Position numbers and translations under genes: made by a program
Notes under the pieces: model-generated
Told to the model about the DNA's origin: nothing
The model's input: the letters and a program-made list of their open reading frames with translations, nothing else
Databases searched by the model: none
Assembly: GCF_032854445.1 (NCBI RefSeq)
Contig: NC_088305.1
Location: forward strand, 11,391,717 to 11,455,716
DNA from: Liolophura sinensis
Lineage: Eukaryota > Mollusca > Polyplacophora > Chitonida > Chitonidae
Length of the DNA: 64,000 nt
Direction: 5' to 3'
Part shown: piece after piece, positions 13,084 to 25,800 of the stretch
Layout of the letters: each line of letters begins with the position of its first letter
Numbering within the stretch: the first letter of the stretch is position 1

Positions 13084-14939
13084 GGCCCAGACCAACTGCA
13101 CTTTACATACTGTTACACAAACGGTATATGTATTACATAAAGAATTCTGTAGAAACTGAAGCTCATACCTGTACATGCATATAGTAAGAATAAGTATTCT
13201 TAGTGGTAAGTAAGTACATGTATGCATATATAAAGAATACATGTAACACACTTCTCAAACAAACTGCAACACATACACGAACAATAACAACTCATTTAAC
13301 CTGTTCTAATGATGTTCTCTTCATTACTCTTAGTTTTCATCACAGAGTGTGTATAGTATGGATAGGCCTACCAATTTCTGACTTATTGGTCAGCTATGTT
13401 TTCATGTACATTCTAACATCATTGTCCAGCGAGTACTCTGTGCTGTTACTATGTTAACTTCTGAATGACTCTTAAAGAATTTATTTTTATTTCCTATCGA
13501 GACCTGCAGCACTACTGGCCACCTGGCCCTTAAACTTGCTGTACATATGTATATCTACATGTATATATCCCACAATCATTTTTGCACTAAAAATAGTTAA
13601 TATTGCATTCAGTGCAATTAACTGGTTTGTACCCACCTTGAGGAGGAAAGGGTGTCATGGACATGCAGAGAAATAAATAGATGACACAGCTCATGTGACG
13701 TACAATGCAGACTAACAGACACGTCACTATTCTCTTCATGTCTTCACTTTTGTAAATCATCTAACTCAGAGATGTTTGGTGAAAACAAAACTTCAACCAA
13801 AAATATTCCAATATTCGAAAAATATTCTATCTGATCAGTCAATTATGTATTTGAGCCCATTAAGCTGTGCTACTTTGATCTGCCGGCATATCCATTTATG
13901 CTGAATATTATTATCAGTACATCTCTAAAATCTTACCTGAATGTCATTATTGCTTCAGGTTTTCAACTCATTTTCAAAATATTTCACAATCTGATGATAA
14001 CGCTTAAAAACACAAACCATAGGAACTCAAATATGAACAACTTCATGTTCCAAATATGAACAAAATTAAAGTCCTCATTGAGGATGTACTTACTGCTAAA
14101 AGGTATGTTTCAAAAGAAATACATACACAGTACGCACATATGCCTCAAGCAGCCACAGAAGAAAAAGTTACTAACTGTCAACATGTAAGAAATTTTAATC
14201 TTGACACAGTAAATTACGTAATCCATTCATAATTATTCTAGTTGAAACCTGCAAATGTCACCACAAAAATACAGGCCTACATCACAACCTACCGTAATAC
14301 TAACAAGAAACATGTCCAGCAATTCATGTTCATTTCATTTAACTCATGGTTGTACAGGCAGCCCACAAATCCTTGGGTTCATCGGATATATACCAGGCCT
14401 AGACCCCCGGGTGATAGCAACAGCTTATGCAGCCGTTAACTGGTTAGGGCTGAATGACTTTAGCAGTAACATTGGCTTAACTACAACACACCGTCCTTCC
14501 ACCAGGCCCGAGGTTCAACAGGCACAAAATTCCCTGACGCGACGGGCATCAAACGATTGCCTGAAGCCTACACCAAGATATGTATCCAATCTGATGAAAT
14601 GATCATCAAAAATGACAAATATTCACCAGCTTACCTCATAATTCACACCGTTTTCTCCCAGTCACTCTAACTACATGTAGCTACAGTACCGACAGTCACA
14701 TCGAAAATGATGTCGTTCGTATGAGAAATGAAAACGAGGCTCGCTCCACTCAGGGGATATTCAAAATGTGTAACGTTTACTAGGGACGAAACTCGGACCT
14801 GCCTGTAAAAGGCCAAACCAATTTGTTATTTGTTACACTTTGCTACTTATTTATTGGATTGGTACTCAAGAAACCAGACACAGCTCAGGGGAACCCACAA
14901 ACATTTGCAGCATTTTGCTTCTAAATGGGTTAGAGTAAA
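13084..14939. other. Intergenic, no supported gene
   Basis: No gene recognised. A 115-codon ORF (14255-14602) overlaps another in a second frame; its translation has no motif I know and no clear splice sites. Confidence 0.4.
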
Positions 14940-15062
14940 ATATTTATTTATTTATTTGATTGGTGTGCTCAAGAATATTTCACTTATATGACGCAGCCAG
15001 CATTATAATGGGAGGAAACCGGGCAGAGCACAGGGGAAACCTACGACAATATGCAGGCTGAA
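14940..15062 (-). repeat. SINE-A, truncated (reverse)
   Basis: Reverse 3' half: ATTTATTTATTTGATTGGTG, a short deletion through the GTACTC region, then AGAATATTTCACTTATATGAC and GGGAGGAAACCGGGCAGAGC. Confidence 0.8.
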
Positions 15063-15283
15063 GGCTAGCGTAAGATAAAAAGCTGTGAAATGAAAAAGAT
15101 TTTACTTAAGACAGTTGCATGGTAATAGTGGCAGCAAAAGTGAACAATTCTAAAGGATGTTCTGTGAAGTGTTTTTTTTTTCTTTCTTTCTTTTAATGAA
15201 GCAAGTAAATAAGAGAGAATCGAAGTAGGCCTACTGTGTAATATGCTCAACATTCAGCAAATTTCTTAAGCACTATATGAAAT

Positions 15284-15520
15284 GGGGCCTCCGTGGCTCA
15301 GTTGGTTAGCGAACTAGCGCAGCGTAATGACCCAGGAGTCTCTCACCAATACGGTCGCTGTGAGTTCAAGTCCTCTCCGGTCTGCCAACAACTTGCGGAT
15401 GGTCGTGGGTTTCCCCCGGGCTCTGTCCGGTTTCCACCCACCATAATGCTGGCCGCCGTCGTATAAGTGAAATATTCTTGAGTACGGCGTAAAACACCAA
15501 TCAAATAAATAAATAAATAA
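15284..15520 (+). repeat. SINE-A, full copy with perfect TSD
   Basis: The clearest SINE-A: GGGGCCTCCGTGGCTCAG start, A box and B box (GAGTTCAAGTCC), core GGTTTCCACCCACC, end GAGTACGGCGTAAAACACC and an (AAAT)n tail. A 12-bp TSD CACTATATGAAA flanks it (15271-15282 and 15521-15532). Confidence 0.92.
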
Positions 15521-16186
15521 CACTATATGAAACTGGTGATATCTTCTCTAGCCGTTGCCCACTTTAAGTAAGACGTTAATATAATATCGGAGCATTTACA
15601 AAGCAGCTGATAGGATGTATTACAATCTTTACCTTATAGCTTCACATAATAACAAAGGAAAAGACACAGCTCTACGTCCAAGATCAAGAGATTTGCTTCC
15701 ATCAGGTTTATTTTTACCATATAATAATCTGAAGTGTCTGATACCTCACTTTCACAGTCCACTGATTTCGTCTATAAATAGAAATGCGATTTTTAGTTTG
15801 ACGTCAAGAGTTATGCCCCCTGTATTTGGCATGAGAAACTAAATTACTAAACCATCATCTAATTAACCAACTAACTAAATAACTAAATAACCATATCTAA
15901 TTAACCAAATAAATAAACAAATTATTGTCAGCTCGTTTGTATTATGGGATTGTTTTCGTATTTTTATTTATTTAATTTTGTTTTATTATATGTATCAGTT
16001 AATTGTCATCATTCTATGCTTTAATTTATTAGGTTTCTTTTTAAGGCAAAGAAAACACTGAAATAAAGCCCTGTAAACACTGTCCAGGAAAAGAGTTTAA
16101 TGTATATTTTAGAATTTTTCCATCCCAGTTACATGGTTTTAAAACATAATATTCTACGCTGGTCTGTAGTGACCCTGAGGTATCAG

Positions 16187-16194
16187 TGACGTCA
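16187..16194. promoter_or_regulatory. CRE-like palindrome TGACGTCA
   Basis: A perfect 8-bp cAMP-response-element consensus in the left arm of the foldback element, about 545 bp upstream of the ELP2 ATG. The sequence match is direct; function is inference. Confidence 0.3.
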
Positions 16195-16390
16195 CATCCA
16201 TCTTTTTTGCTTGAAATAGTTCGTTTCTAAGTTCATTCAGCAAATGTATTCATAGCTTTATGTATTTATTATACACTTTTCACAGTTGCCTATCTTTTAA
16301 TGCTGTAGCAATACGTTTCGTACTGCACATGACCACTAACAATTAACGTTCATATTTCACTTACAGTAGGCACAAGAACGAGATGGTCCG

Positions 16391-16398
16391 TGACGTCA
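16391..16398. promoter_or_regulatory. Second CRE-like palindrome TGACGTCA
   Basis: A second perfect TGACGTCA, about 340 bp upstream of the ELP2 ATG, in the loop side of the palindrome. Binding is unproven. Confidence 0.3.
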
Positions 16399-16739
16399 TT
16401 CATTGACACCACATCTTTTCTCCTTGTACAAATTCTTGCACCTTTCATAAAAATATTACGACATGTTAAGTGGCAAAGTTCAGATGTGACATCACTGATC
16501 CCAATATGGGTGAGATGGCCATCATAGAATTCAATGTTTCAAATGCATTTTATAGGGTTGAAAAAAATTCTAAAAAATTAAATCCAACTATTTTTGTGGG
16601 CAGTCTTTAATGGTCTTTAATCTGACAAATACTTCATGTTAGTGTTTTCTTTGCCTTTAACGACACCCTGAAACACCTCACAAACAAGATCAAACAAAAG
16701 TGGAACTCTCCAGCGAAAGAAGGGGGAAAGACTGTAAAT

Positions 16740-16865
16740 ATGTCTGCTATCACCACATGTTATACCAGTGTTGGATGCAACCAAGCACCCCATTGTCTCG
16801 ACTGGGGACGAAATAATCAGATTTGCTATGGAGCTTGTAGAGCCCTGGGTATTTATCAGCCTGAG
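16740..16865 (+). CDS. ELP2: ELP2 exon 1
   Basis: Residues 1-42. Starts at the first in-frame ATG of the homologous region and ends at donor GTAAGC, phase 0. The segment [11 protein letters not shown] is the start of the first WD blade. Any 5' UTR exon is not identified. Confidence 0.8.
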
Positions 16866-19800
16866 GTAAGCTTTTTAGGGATCCATCAGTACTTTCTTGA
16901 GTGTTCTGTGTTCAAAGTCAACATCGCACTTCATGACGAAATTTCATACTGTGGATTATTGAGTGTCCAGTTTTCGTTCAAATATCGTATCATTTTAGTT
17001 GCAAATGTGTAAATCTGATTCGAGTGTCAAATGTGTCACAGTCCCCGAAAAAGGCTTTCCTCGAATGAGGGCGACAGAGTCATCCACAACTGTCATTGGT
17101 AGTTTTTATTGAAAATCACCCCTAGCTACTACATACATGGGCATTTCCTCACTGTGAAATTCAGAATGCGCACATATAACACCTGGTGATTAAAATCTTA
17201 ATCCTAGATGACACTTCCTTCCAATCCCAAAATGAAATTCTGGAACATGTCTACCCTCTGTCCCAATGTCTGATTTGATTGGCGCATCGGGATGTGTACG
17301 TATAGAAAAGAAAGACTTTACTGATGTGAATCAGTTTTCTTTTTTCTTTTTTTTTTGAAAGCCATTTACACTGATCACTGATCAAGCTTTTTCCTTCTTA
17401 ACATAACCTATTTAATTTATCTGTGGAGAAAGGTACTCAGTTCGAAATGACATGCTTTTATTATGTCTTTTACTGTAAGAAATACACATGAATATAGAAG
17501 GGGGCCTCCTTGGCTCAGTTGGTTAGTGCGCAGCACAGCGTAATGACCCAGAATTCTCCCATCAATATGGTCGATGTGAGTTCAAGTCCAGCTCATTCTG
17601 GGCCATATGTGTGAAGGTCTGTCAGCAACCTGTGGATGGTCATGGGTTTCCCCCGGGCTCTGCCCAGTTTCCTTCCACCACAATGCTGGCTGCCATCGTA
17701 TCAGTGAAATATTCTTGAATACAGCATAAGACACAACTCAAATAAATAAATTAATGAATGAAAATAGAAGGGAATTGGACATTTAGAAGAGCTGTCTTAC
17801 CTATCTTCTCTTTTCCGTCCTCAAGTTGAAAAGTATGAACAAGAGTATGCCAGATACATAGATCTCAAACTATGGGGTCACATATTCTCAGCACTATTTG
17901 TCTTTATTTTTCTGATATATTGCACAGAAAATTAGAGATTAACGTTTTTGGTGAAATATTTCTGGTTCATCAAGCGTTTTTTTCGATTAAGCCATTGATT
18001 TTGATTATGCGCCTTTGATTTCTACTCAAATCAGGGAACATTTGTCATTTACACTACATTTTGACAGTTTACTTTGCTGAGGGAAAGGTTAAAGTTCAAA
18101 GGCCATGTGTGTATATTGTTTCTTTAGTGTTTACTGCATGAGATGTTGGGTTGATGGACCATACACTTCATGTCATGATGAAGATGCGGCAGAATTAAAT
18201 TTAGGCACTGAGAGAAGGACTTAAATATTTTGCTCTAATGTTTACAACATGAGCACATCCTAGCATATAGCAAGCGTATTGGCAGCGAGCATTTTGAACA
18301 AATTCCCAAAACAAGTTCTGTAGTTTACTCCCAAAGTATGTTTATCTTTTTAGGTTGTGTCACCTAACTTTACTTATTGATCTGTCTGCTTTTGTTGTTT
18401 GTTTGCTGTTGAAGCAGGGACAGGACTGTCCAAGTAAAGTTTTGTCAACGAGTGTCAAACACCAGGACAAGGTGAATTGTGTCAAATGGATCCGTAACTC
18501 TGACAACAGTAAGTGGTGACCCATGTCTTTTTAAAACTTTAATTCTCAAGTTGACATTAGTTTATAAGCAATGGTATTGTATAAGAAAAGACAACTATTG
18601 AATTTTACCTTGCATATTTACTATTCTAAAAGTTGACTTTCACATGACAATGTATGGTAAGAAAGTCAAGATCTTTTCTTTTTTTAAAACATGAAATTAT
18701 ACTTTTTGTGAAGCCCTGAAATTGACCAATATAACCAGTGTAGTTTTTCCACCCAGTCAAAATAAGAAGGTGCATAATCACGCTGAAAGTTGCTTTTTCA
18801 TCTGCTAAAAATTGAGGAATTGTTGTACCCATGCCGGGAGTATCCAAGAGCCCTCTGTAGATAGCCAGTGGTGAGCTGATGTTTGGTTTTAGACACGCAT
18901 ATTCCCTCGTACATGGAGTTATGGAAGGATGGTTAAGATTTATTTATTTACTCACGAGTCTTTGGCTTATACGCCCGCTGCCAGCAGTATGGTGGGTGGA
19001 AACCAGACAGAGCCCGACGAAACACAGAACCATCTGCAGGTTGCTGATAGACCTCCCCTCTCATGACCGGAGAGAAAGACAGCATGAGCTACACATGAAT
19101 TCACAGTTACTGCACGGGTGAGAGGCTCCTGGGTCATTGCACTGCACAGACATACTAACCACTTCGGCCACGAAGGCCACTTGGAGAATGGTTAAAAAGC
19201 TTGACCTTGTCAAGACAGGAAGTTTTCATAATTACAAATTTACCCTGCTTTCTCTCTGCAAGTGAATATTTAAGTGTAAAACTTGCTCAGTTACTTATCA
19301 AAGGCCAGTGGTTTACACGGGGCACTGTAGTTTCTTCCAAACATTAAACAAACTGCCATTGTATAAATGAAGTACCCTAAATGACCTAAAATTTTGTCCC
19401 TAACTACGTTGATTATTTTTCCTGAGTGTGGGAGCTCTATTTATTTTAGAAATGCGCTTTAAGAGGTATTTAAAAGGTAAGATGATATCCTACTGGAAAA
19501 ATGTAAATTTTAGCACCAGAAGTAATATTTCGTGACATTTATTTGCCTCCAAAAATGCTCTTTTGTGGTCGAATTTTAGGTCATTTAGGGCATTCTTTGA
19601 ATACCTTACTTTACCTGAATATGTGATTTGTTTTTACCTGAAAGTTGGACATTGGACATTGTTTGCAGGTTTAGAAGATGAAATAGTAACAGGGTCTGTG
19701 GATACCACTGCTGTTGTGTGGAAAACTGCAGAAAATGGAGTGGGTTTTATGTTTTTGGTTTTGACATTTATACCTATATTTTTATGATTTCTTTCCTTCT

Positions 19801-22800
19801 GCTTCCATGCTCTGCCAGGTTTCCTTCCATCATAATGCTTGTTGCTGTCCTACATTAAAGTGAAATATTCTTGAGAGTGTGGTAAAACACCAATCGGGGC
19901 CTCCGTGGCTCAGTTGGCTAGCACGTGAGTGCAGCGTAATGACCCAGGAGCCTCTCACCAGTGCGCCCACTGTGAGTTCAAGTATAGTTAATGCTGGCTT
20001 ACATGGGAAGGTCTTCCAGCAACCTGCAGATGGTCGTGTGTTTCACTCAGGCTCTGCCTTGTTTCCTCCCACCATAATGCTGGTCGCCGTCGTATAAGTG
20101 AGATATTCTTGAGTAAAACACCAATCAGATAAATTTATTTAATTATTTGATTGGTGTTTTACGCTGTACTCATAAAATAAATAAAATAAATAAAACACCA
20201 ATCAAATAAATAAACAGATTTGGCCAAGTTTCTCAAACACTTGAAAGACTTATGTGGGGTAGTTTGGTTTCCCCCACCAATAAAAACTGATGTCTGTTAT
20301 ATAAGTGAAATATTCTTGAGAATGGCCTTAAACCTCAATAAAATAAGAAAATGTTTTTATTTTCTCATTAATATTTCTATAGTTCATGCAAGCTCAACAT
20401 AAATACTTCCGTTGTTATGTTTTATGCCTTCATTATCATAGTTTATGCTATTACATTAATTTTTTCCTGTAGTCTCCTTTGTGCCTGTAGTTGCACTTTT
20501 GGATCTGGTATATACATATACTTATCTATATGCATACGTACACACATATTTTTTCAACTGCTATAAATCATACATACAGTGTGTTACTTTTCAAAATAAA
20601 TGCCATAATGGACTTACTCTTGTTTATATTCATTTTCTTTTAAAAACTGTTTTTCATCCCCAATGTATTTTTTTTCTGACAGTGTACATGTACATCACTA
20701 CACACTCTAAGAGGACATTCTGCATCAATTATTTCCGTGGATGCTCTTACAATAAAACTCCAAGACAACGATGTCCGAACGATTATTGTTTCAACCTCCG
20801 TGGATTCCACCGTCAAAATTTGGAACAGGAAGTCACCTGATGGTAATCAACTTCTAAATATTCATTTGTGACGTTGTATAAATCTGTCTTTTTATTTCTT
20901 GAAATATTTGGTCTTGTTTTATAACTTTTGAATTTTGAATAATGCTTGTTCCACTGTCAGACATTATATTGGGTAAATAATACATTGATGAACTTATAGG
21001 TGATGATATACCTCGTAATTGACCTATACTAAGTAAAGTCTGGTCATACGTGAGAAGGTCTACCAGCAGCCTGCGGATGGTCGTGGGTTTCCACTGGGCT
21101 GTGCTCGGTTTCCTCCCATCACAATGCTGGCCACCGTCATATATGTGATATATTTTTGAGTACAGCGTAAAACACCAGACTTCTGAATTTTCGAATTAAG
21201 AAATTAAATTGTACAAAAAAAAAAAAAAAAAAGATGTATCAGATAGTTGGTTAACCTGGTTACATGCACGCCTGCGTATAATATAATACAAAATAAGACT
21301 TGACTAAACATCTACATGTATTTGTCCTCTTTTGTGAGCAATGTTGTTTTCCTTCTGGGGGGGGGGGGGATAAATGTAACTTTTGAAGATCAGGGAGTTT
21401 TGTATTAGAAAAAAAAATGTACATGTCCGTAAAATAAGAAGAAATATGGTAGGTCCATTAAGTTTTAATGACGTGCAATAAAAGACATCTAATTTTGTTA
21501 CAGGAGAGTTTGACCAACTCCAGACGATATCATTTGGCTCGGGATTTTGTTTAGATGTCAGTGTGACCATCATTCCTAACACAGACAGTAAGTTTTCAAT
21601 GAAAGTCTAAATATTGTAGTAAAAACCGTTAATTAAACGACCATTATCAAAAGGTAAGAGATCACATAATGTATTGGTGTAAAATAATTGTACTGGGTTC
21701 CCTCACAGTCCTTTAATGACCGTACATTTCGTCCATAACTAATTTACCCAGTTTCTACTGATTCTGATAGTTCTGTTGATTATAGAAAGATGTTTTGAGG
21801 TTTGCTTGGAACATAGAATGACATTCTACTCGAAAATTGTAAGTTTCATCACCAAAAATAACATTTTCTCACATTTATTTGCCTCTGAAAACATCTAAAC
21901 CCAAACCATGTGGGCAAAAATGCTCTCTGTCAGGCCGTACTTCCATAACTTTGTAGTTAGGATGATTTTACCTGAAAATATTGATCATATTTACAGATGA
22001 ATTTTATATCATATCTATTTCAGTCCCTATCTTAGCCTGTGGAGGAGATGATCACAAAATACACCTGTATATAGAGCAAGAAGGAAAGGTGTGTATAAAC
22101 CTTTATATCATGGAACACACCTGTATATAGAACAAGATGGATAGGTGTGTATAAAGCTTTAGATCATGGAACACACCTGTATATAGAACAAGATGGACAG
22201 GTGTGTATAAAGCTTTAGATCATGGAACACACCTGTATATAGAACAAGATGGCCGAACAAGATGGCCAGGTGTGTATAAAGCTTTAGATCATGGAACACA
22301 CCTGTATATAGAACAAGATGGCCAGGTATGTATAAAGCTTTAGATCTTGGAACACACCTGTATATAGAACAAGATGGAAAGATGTGTATTAAGCTTTAGA
22401 TCGTGGAACACGCCTGTATATAGAACAAGATGGATAGGTGTGTATAAAGCTTTAAATCATGGAACACGCCTGTATATAGAACAAGATGGCCAGGTGTGTA
22501 TAAAGCTTTAGATCATGGAACACACCTGTATGTAGAACAAGATGGACAGGTGTGTATAAAGCTTTAGATCTTAGAACACACCTGTATATAGAACAAGATG
22601 TACAAATGTGTGTATAAATCTTTAGATCATGGAACACACCTGCTTTTAGAACAAGATGGACAGGCGTGTGTAAAGCTTTAGATCACAGAACACACCTGTA
22701 TATAGAACAAGATGGACAGGTGTGTATAAAGCTTTAGGTCATGGAACACACCTGTATATAGAACAAGATGGCCAGGTATGTATAAAGCTTTAGATCTTGG

Positions 22801-25800
22801 AACACACCTGTATATAGAACAAGATGGAAAGATGTGTATTAAGCTTTAGATCGTGGAACACGCCTGTATATAGAACAAGATGGACAGGTGTGTATAAAGC
22901 TTTAAATCATGGAACACGCCTGTATATAGAACAAGATGGCCAGGTGTGTATAAAGCTTTAGATCATGGAACACACCTGTATGTAGAACAAGATGGACAGG
23001 TGTGTATAAAGCTTTAGATCTTAGAACACACCTGTATATAGAACAAGATGTACAAATGTGTGTATAAATCTTTAGATCATGGAACACACCTGCTTTTAGA
23101 ACAAGATGGACAGGTGTGTGTAAAGCTTTAGATCACAGAACACACCTGTATATAGATCAAGATGGACAGGTGTGTATAAAGCTTTAGGTCATGGAACACA
23201 CCTGTATATAGAACAAGATGGACAGGAGTGTATAAAGCTTTAGATCATGGAACACACATGTAGATAGTACAAAGCGGAAAGGTGTGTATACAGATTTACA
23301 TCATCGGACACACCTGTCTACAGAACAAGATGGCCAGGTGTGTATAAAGCTTTAGATCATTGGAATGAGGATTGCATATGTGAGAAGATTCCTACATATT
23401 TTCTGCATGGATTAAAACCTCGCTCATTTTCAGCTGGGACAAATAGAACTCATATTCATCTCAGTTTTCAGCAATGAAATATTGAAAGGCTTAATTGTTT
23501 TACTTAGTTTTAATGTTAAATGTTAATGTTTGATTATTTAGATGGACTTTAAAAAATATGCTGAAAAGTATGTAAGAATAATTGGAAATAATGTTTGTCT
23601 TACTAAATATAATATTTTGCAGGTATTAGTGAAATAACTGTTGACGTTTTTTTTAAAACATTCATTATTCTTTGTTTTTTTAAGATGGTTTATGTATGGT
23701 TTTTTTTACTTTTAATGATCAACCACGATTTGTATGTTTCATCCTTCAGTTTGTGAAAGCCATTACCTTACTTGGCCATGAAGATTGGGTGAGAGGTTTG
23801 GACTTTTGTAAAGATGGTGAGAGATTATGTCATTTTACTTACTAAACATTTTTATAATTTCCTCTGGGTCTGTCTGTTTTTCCTACAGGTTCAACCTGGT
23901 TTTCACATACTCTGTATGGTTTCACCACAGGCTTAGTATGGTTTCCCCACCTGACCTGTGTGGTTTCCCCTAGCTCTGAGATTGATAAGCCAAGTTGCCA
24001 GCTTAGCTTTCACATTAACTGCTCTGAACCCTCACATTCACTAGCCTGGAACTCAGTCCTGTCATCTGCGATGTCTCCAAAGTGCCACAAAAAGAGGAGT
24101 CCCATGATCTTAAAGTAATTCTGAATTAATATCAACTCATTATGTGGAGATAATAAAGGCCATAACATCGCAAATAACATAAATCTGACCGACGCACCCA
24201 CTGTGACGGCAACAGAATTTTGCAAGCTGTCATTTTCAAATCACGTGACTCAATTGCTAGGGTGGACTCGGCTGCTCTTCCCAAAATTAAGACCATATTT
24301 TTCACAATATAATTGATTATAGATCATTTCTGTTTAAGAAATAAAACTTAGTTTGCCATGCTAAAATAACAGAGATAATGTACAGCAGGCAGAAGTTGTC
24401 CACTATTTGAGAACAAGGGGCTGTACGTTTTATTTCTATTCTAACATACCATTTTGAAATAACGGAGCTATTAGGGGGAAAAAAATAACATGCAAAACAA
24501 CCGCTGTCTCCTTTTTGTTAAGATGTAATGGTCTGGATTGTTTTGTTATGATATTTAGGCAAGTCCATACCCAATGGAATGGGTGGGAAATGAATCATCC
24601 AATCAGAGCGAAGCACATGACAGTTATTGACCAATAAATGCACATTTCCCGTCAATACCTCTCCATGTCAGTTCGAGCTCTAAATTTAAGCATAAAAGTT
24701 TTGCGACAACAGGAATGATGATTTTAAGTGAAACTAATAAAAAAAATGTCAGAAGTGAACAATTTATTTTGTGGAGAAACTTCAAAATTTATTTGAAACT
24801 TAAATGGAAGGTAGAGTTGCTGAGAATTTGATGACCATGTGGAGCTGATTTCGGCAGACTCAGGTCTACAACTTCTTCAACTCGGGGTCACACACAGTGT
24901 CTTGGTGACCATAAGTATGGAGCCACGTGTGCTGACACAAGTCACAGAAGTATCCGACGACAGGGAGTAAACAACAGTTGAGTGTAAAACTCTGCTCAGA
25001 GAGTGTCTCGTCGAATGCAAGCTGTTTACTCTCATCCGCTGCTTTTGGTGGGGTTACAAGTAAGAGAACTTGCCCTGGTTGCAGTTATCCAGATATAGTA
25101 CCTAGGTGCTTGTTGTTTGACGCCACCTCTCTGTGTCTTATACACAGGATGTGCTTTTTGGCCACATGATGTCAGTGATGGTAAATAATTCACCTTTAAA
25201 CCTAACTGCCTGACCAGTTATATGTAAATTCATTTTTCCTGAAGAAAAACAGATTTTCTGACAGCACATCCCAGCCCCCCTATTTCATTAGTGAAATGGA
25301 ACTGTCCCAAAGTCCATGACGAGGAAGGCAACTGTGTATAGGGTGTCAATTTGAGCACACTTTGCTCACCATTGCTTTTAGTGTTAAAGTTTTTGGAGGT
25401 ATGTTATAATCATTATTAACACACAAAGTAAAGTTTAAACTCCCAAAGAGTTTGTCAATCTCCCTTTAGTTGGTGAACATCTGATTGCTTTTAGTCAAAT
25501 CGTTCCCCGAGTTCATATTTTTCTGGATGATGTCGAGTGCGGCCAACTCGTATTGAAAATGACGGTTAGCAAAGTTTCGCTTGCTGCTGGTGTAACAGAC
25601 ACATTTGTGTTAATCTTGACATTATGGTCATTATTATTCATGAATAACTAGATGATATGAAGTAAGAATTACTGAAGAATTACGGGAAGCATGTTTTTGA
25701 AGCGTACAGCTATGACATGTTAAGGACACCACACGTGAAAGGACCGAGTTCCAGGTTATTAAATGGAAAAATACAGATCTGTATTTCTGAAAGCTAAGCT

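Larger units (their letters stand above)
16035..16660. repeat. Foldback (long imperfect palindrome) element upstream of ELP2
   Basis: The two arms, each about 200 bp, are inverted copies. Outer ends AAGGCAAAGAAAACACT (from about 16044) and AGTGTTTTCTTTGCCTT (about 16638-16655) are perfect complements. Further in, TTTAGAATTTTTCCATCCC matches the complement of GGGTTGAAAAAAATTCTAAA, and TATCAGTGACGTCACATC matches the complement of GATGTGACATCACTGATCC. The element ends about 80 bp before the ELP2 ATG, so it probably contains or replaces part of the promoter or 5' UTR. Confidence 0.7.

Noticed and set aside
22452-23087. Two identical minus-strand 61-codon ORFs in ELP2 intron 6
   Set aside because: By-products of the 56-bp array and its 450-bp higher-order repeat.
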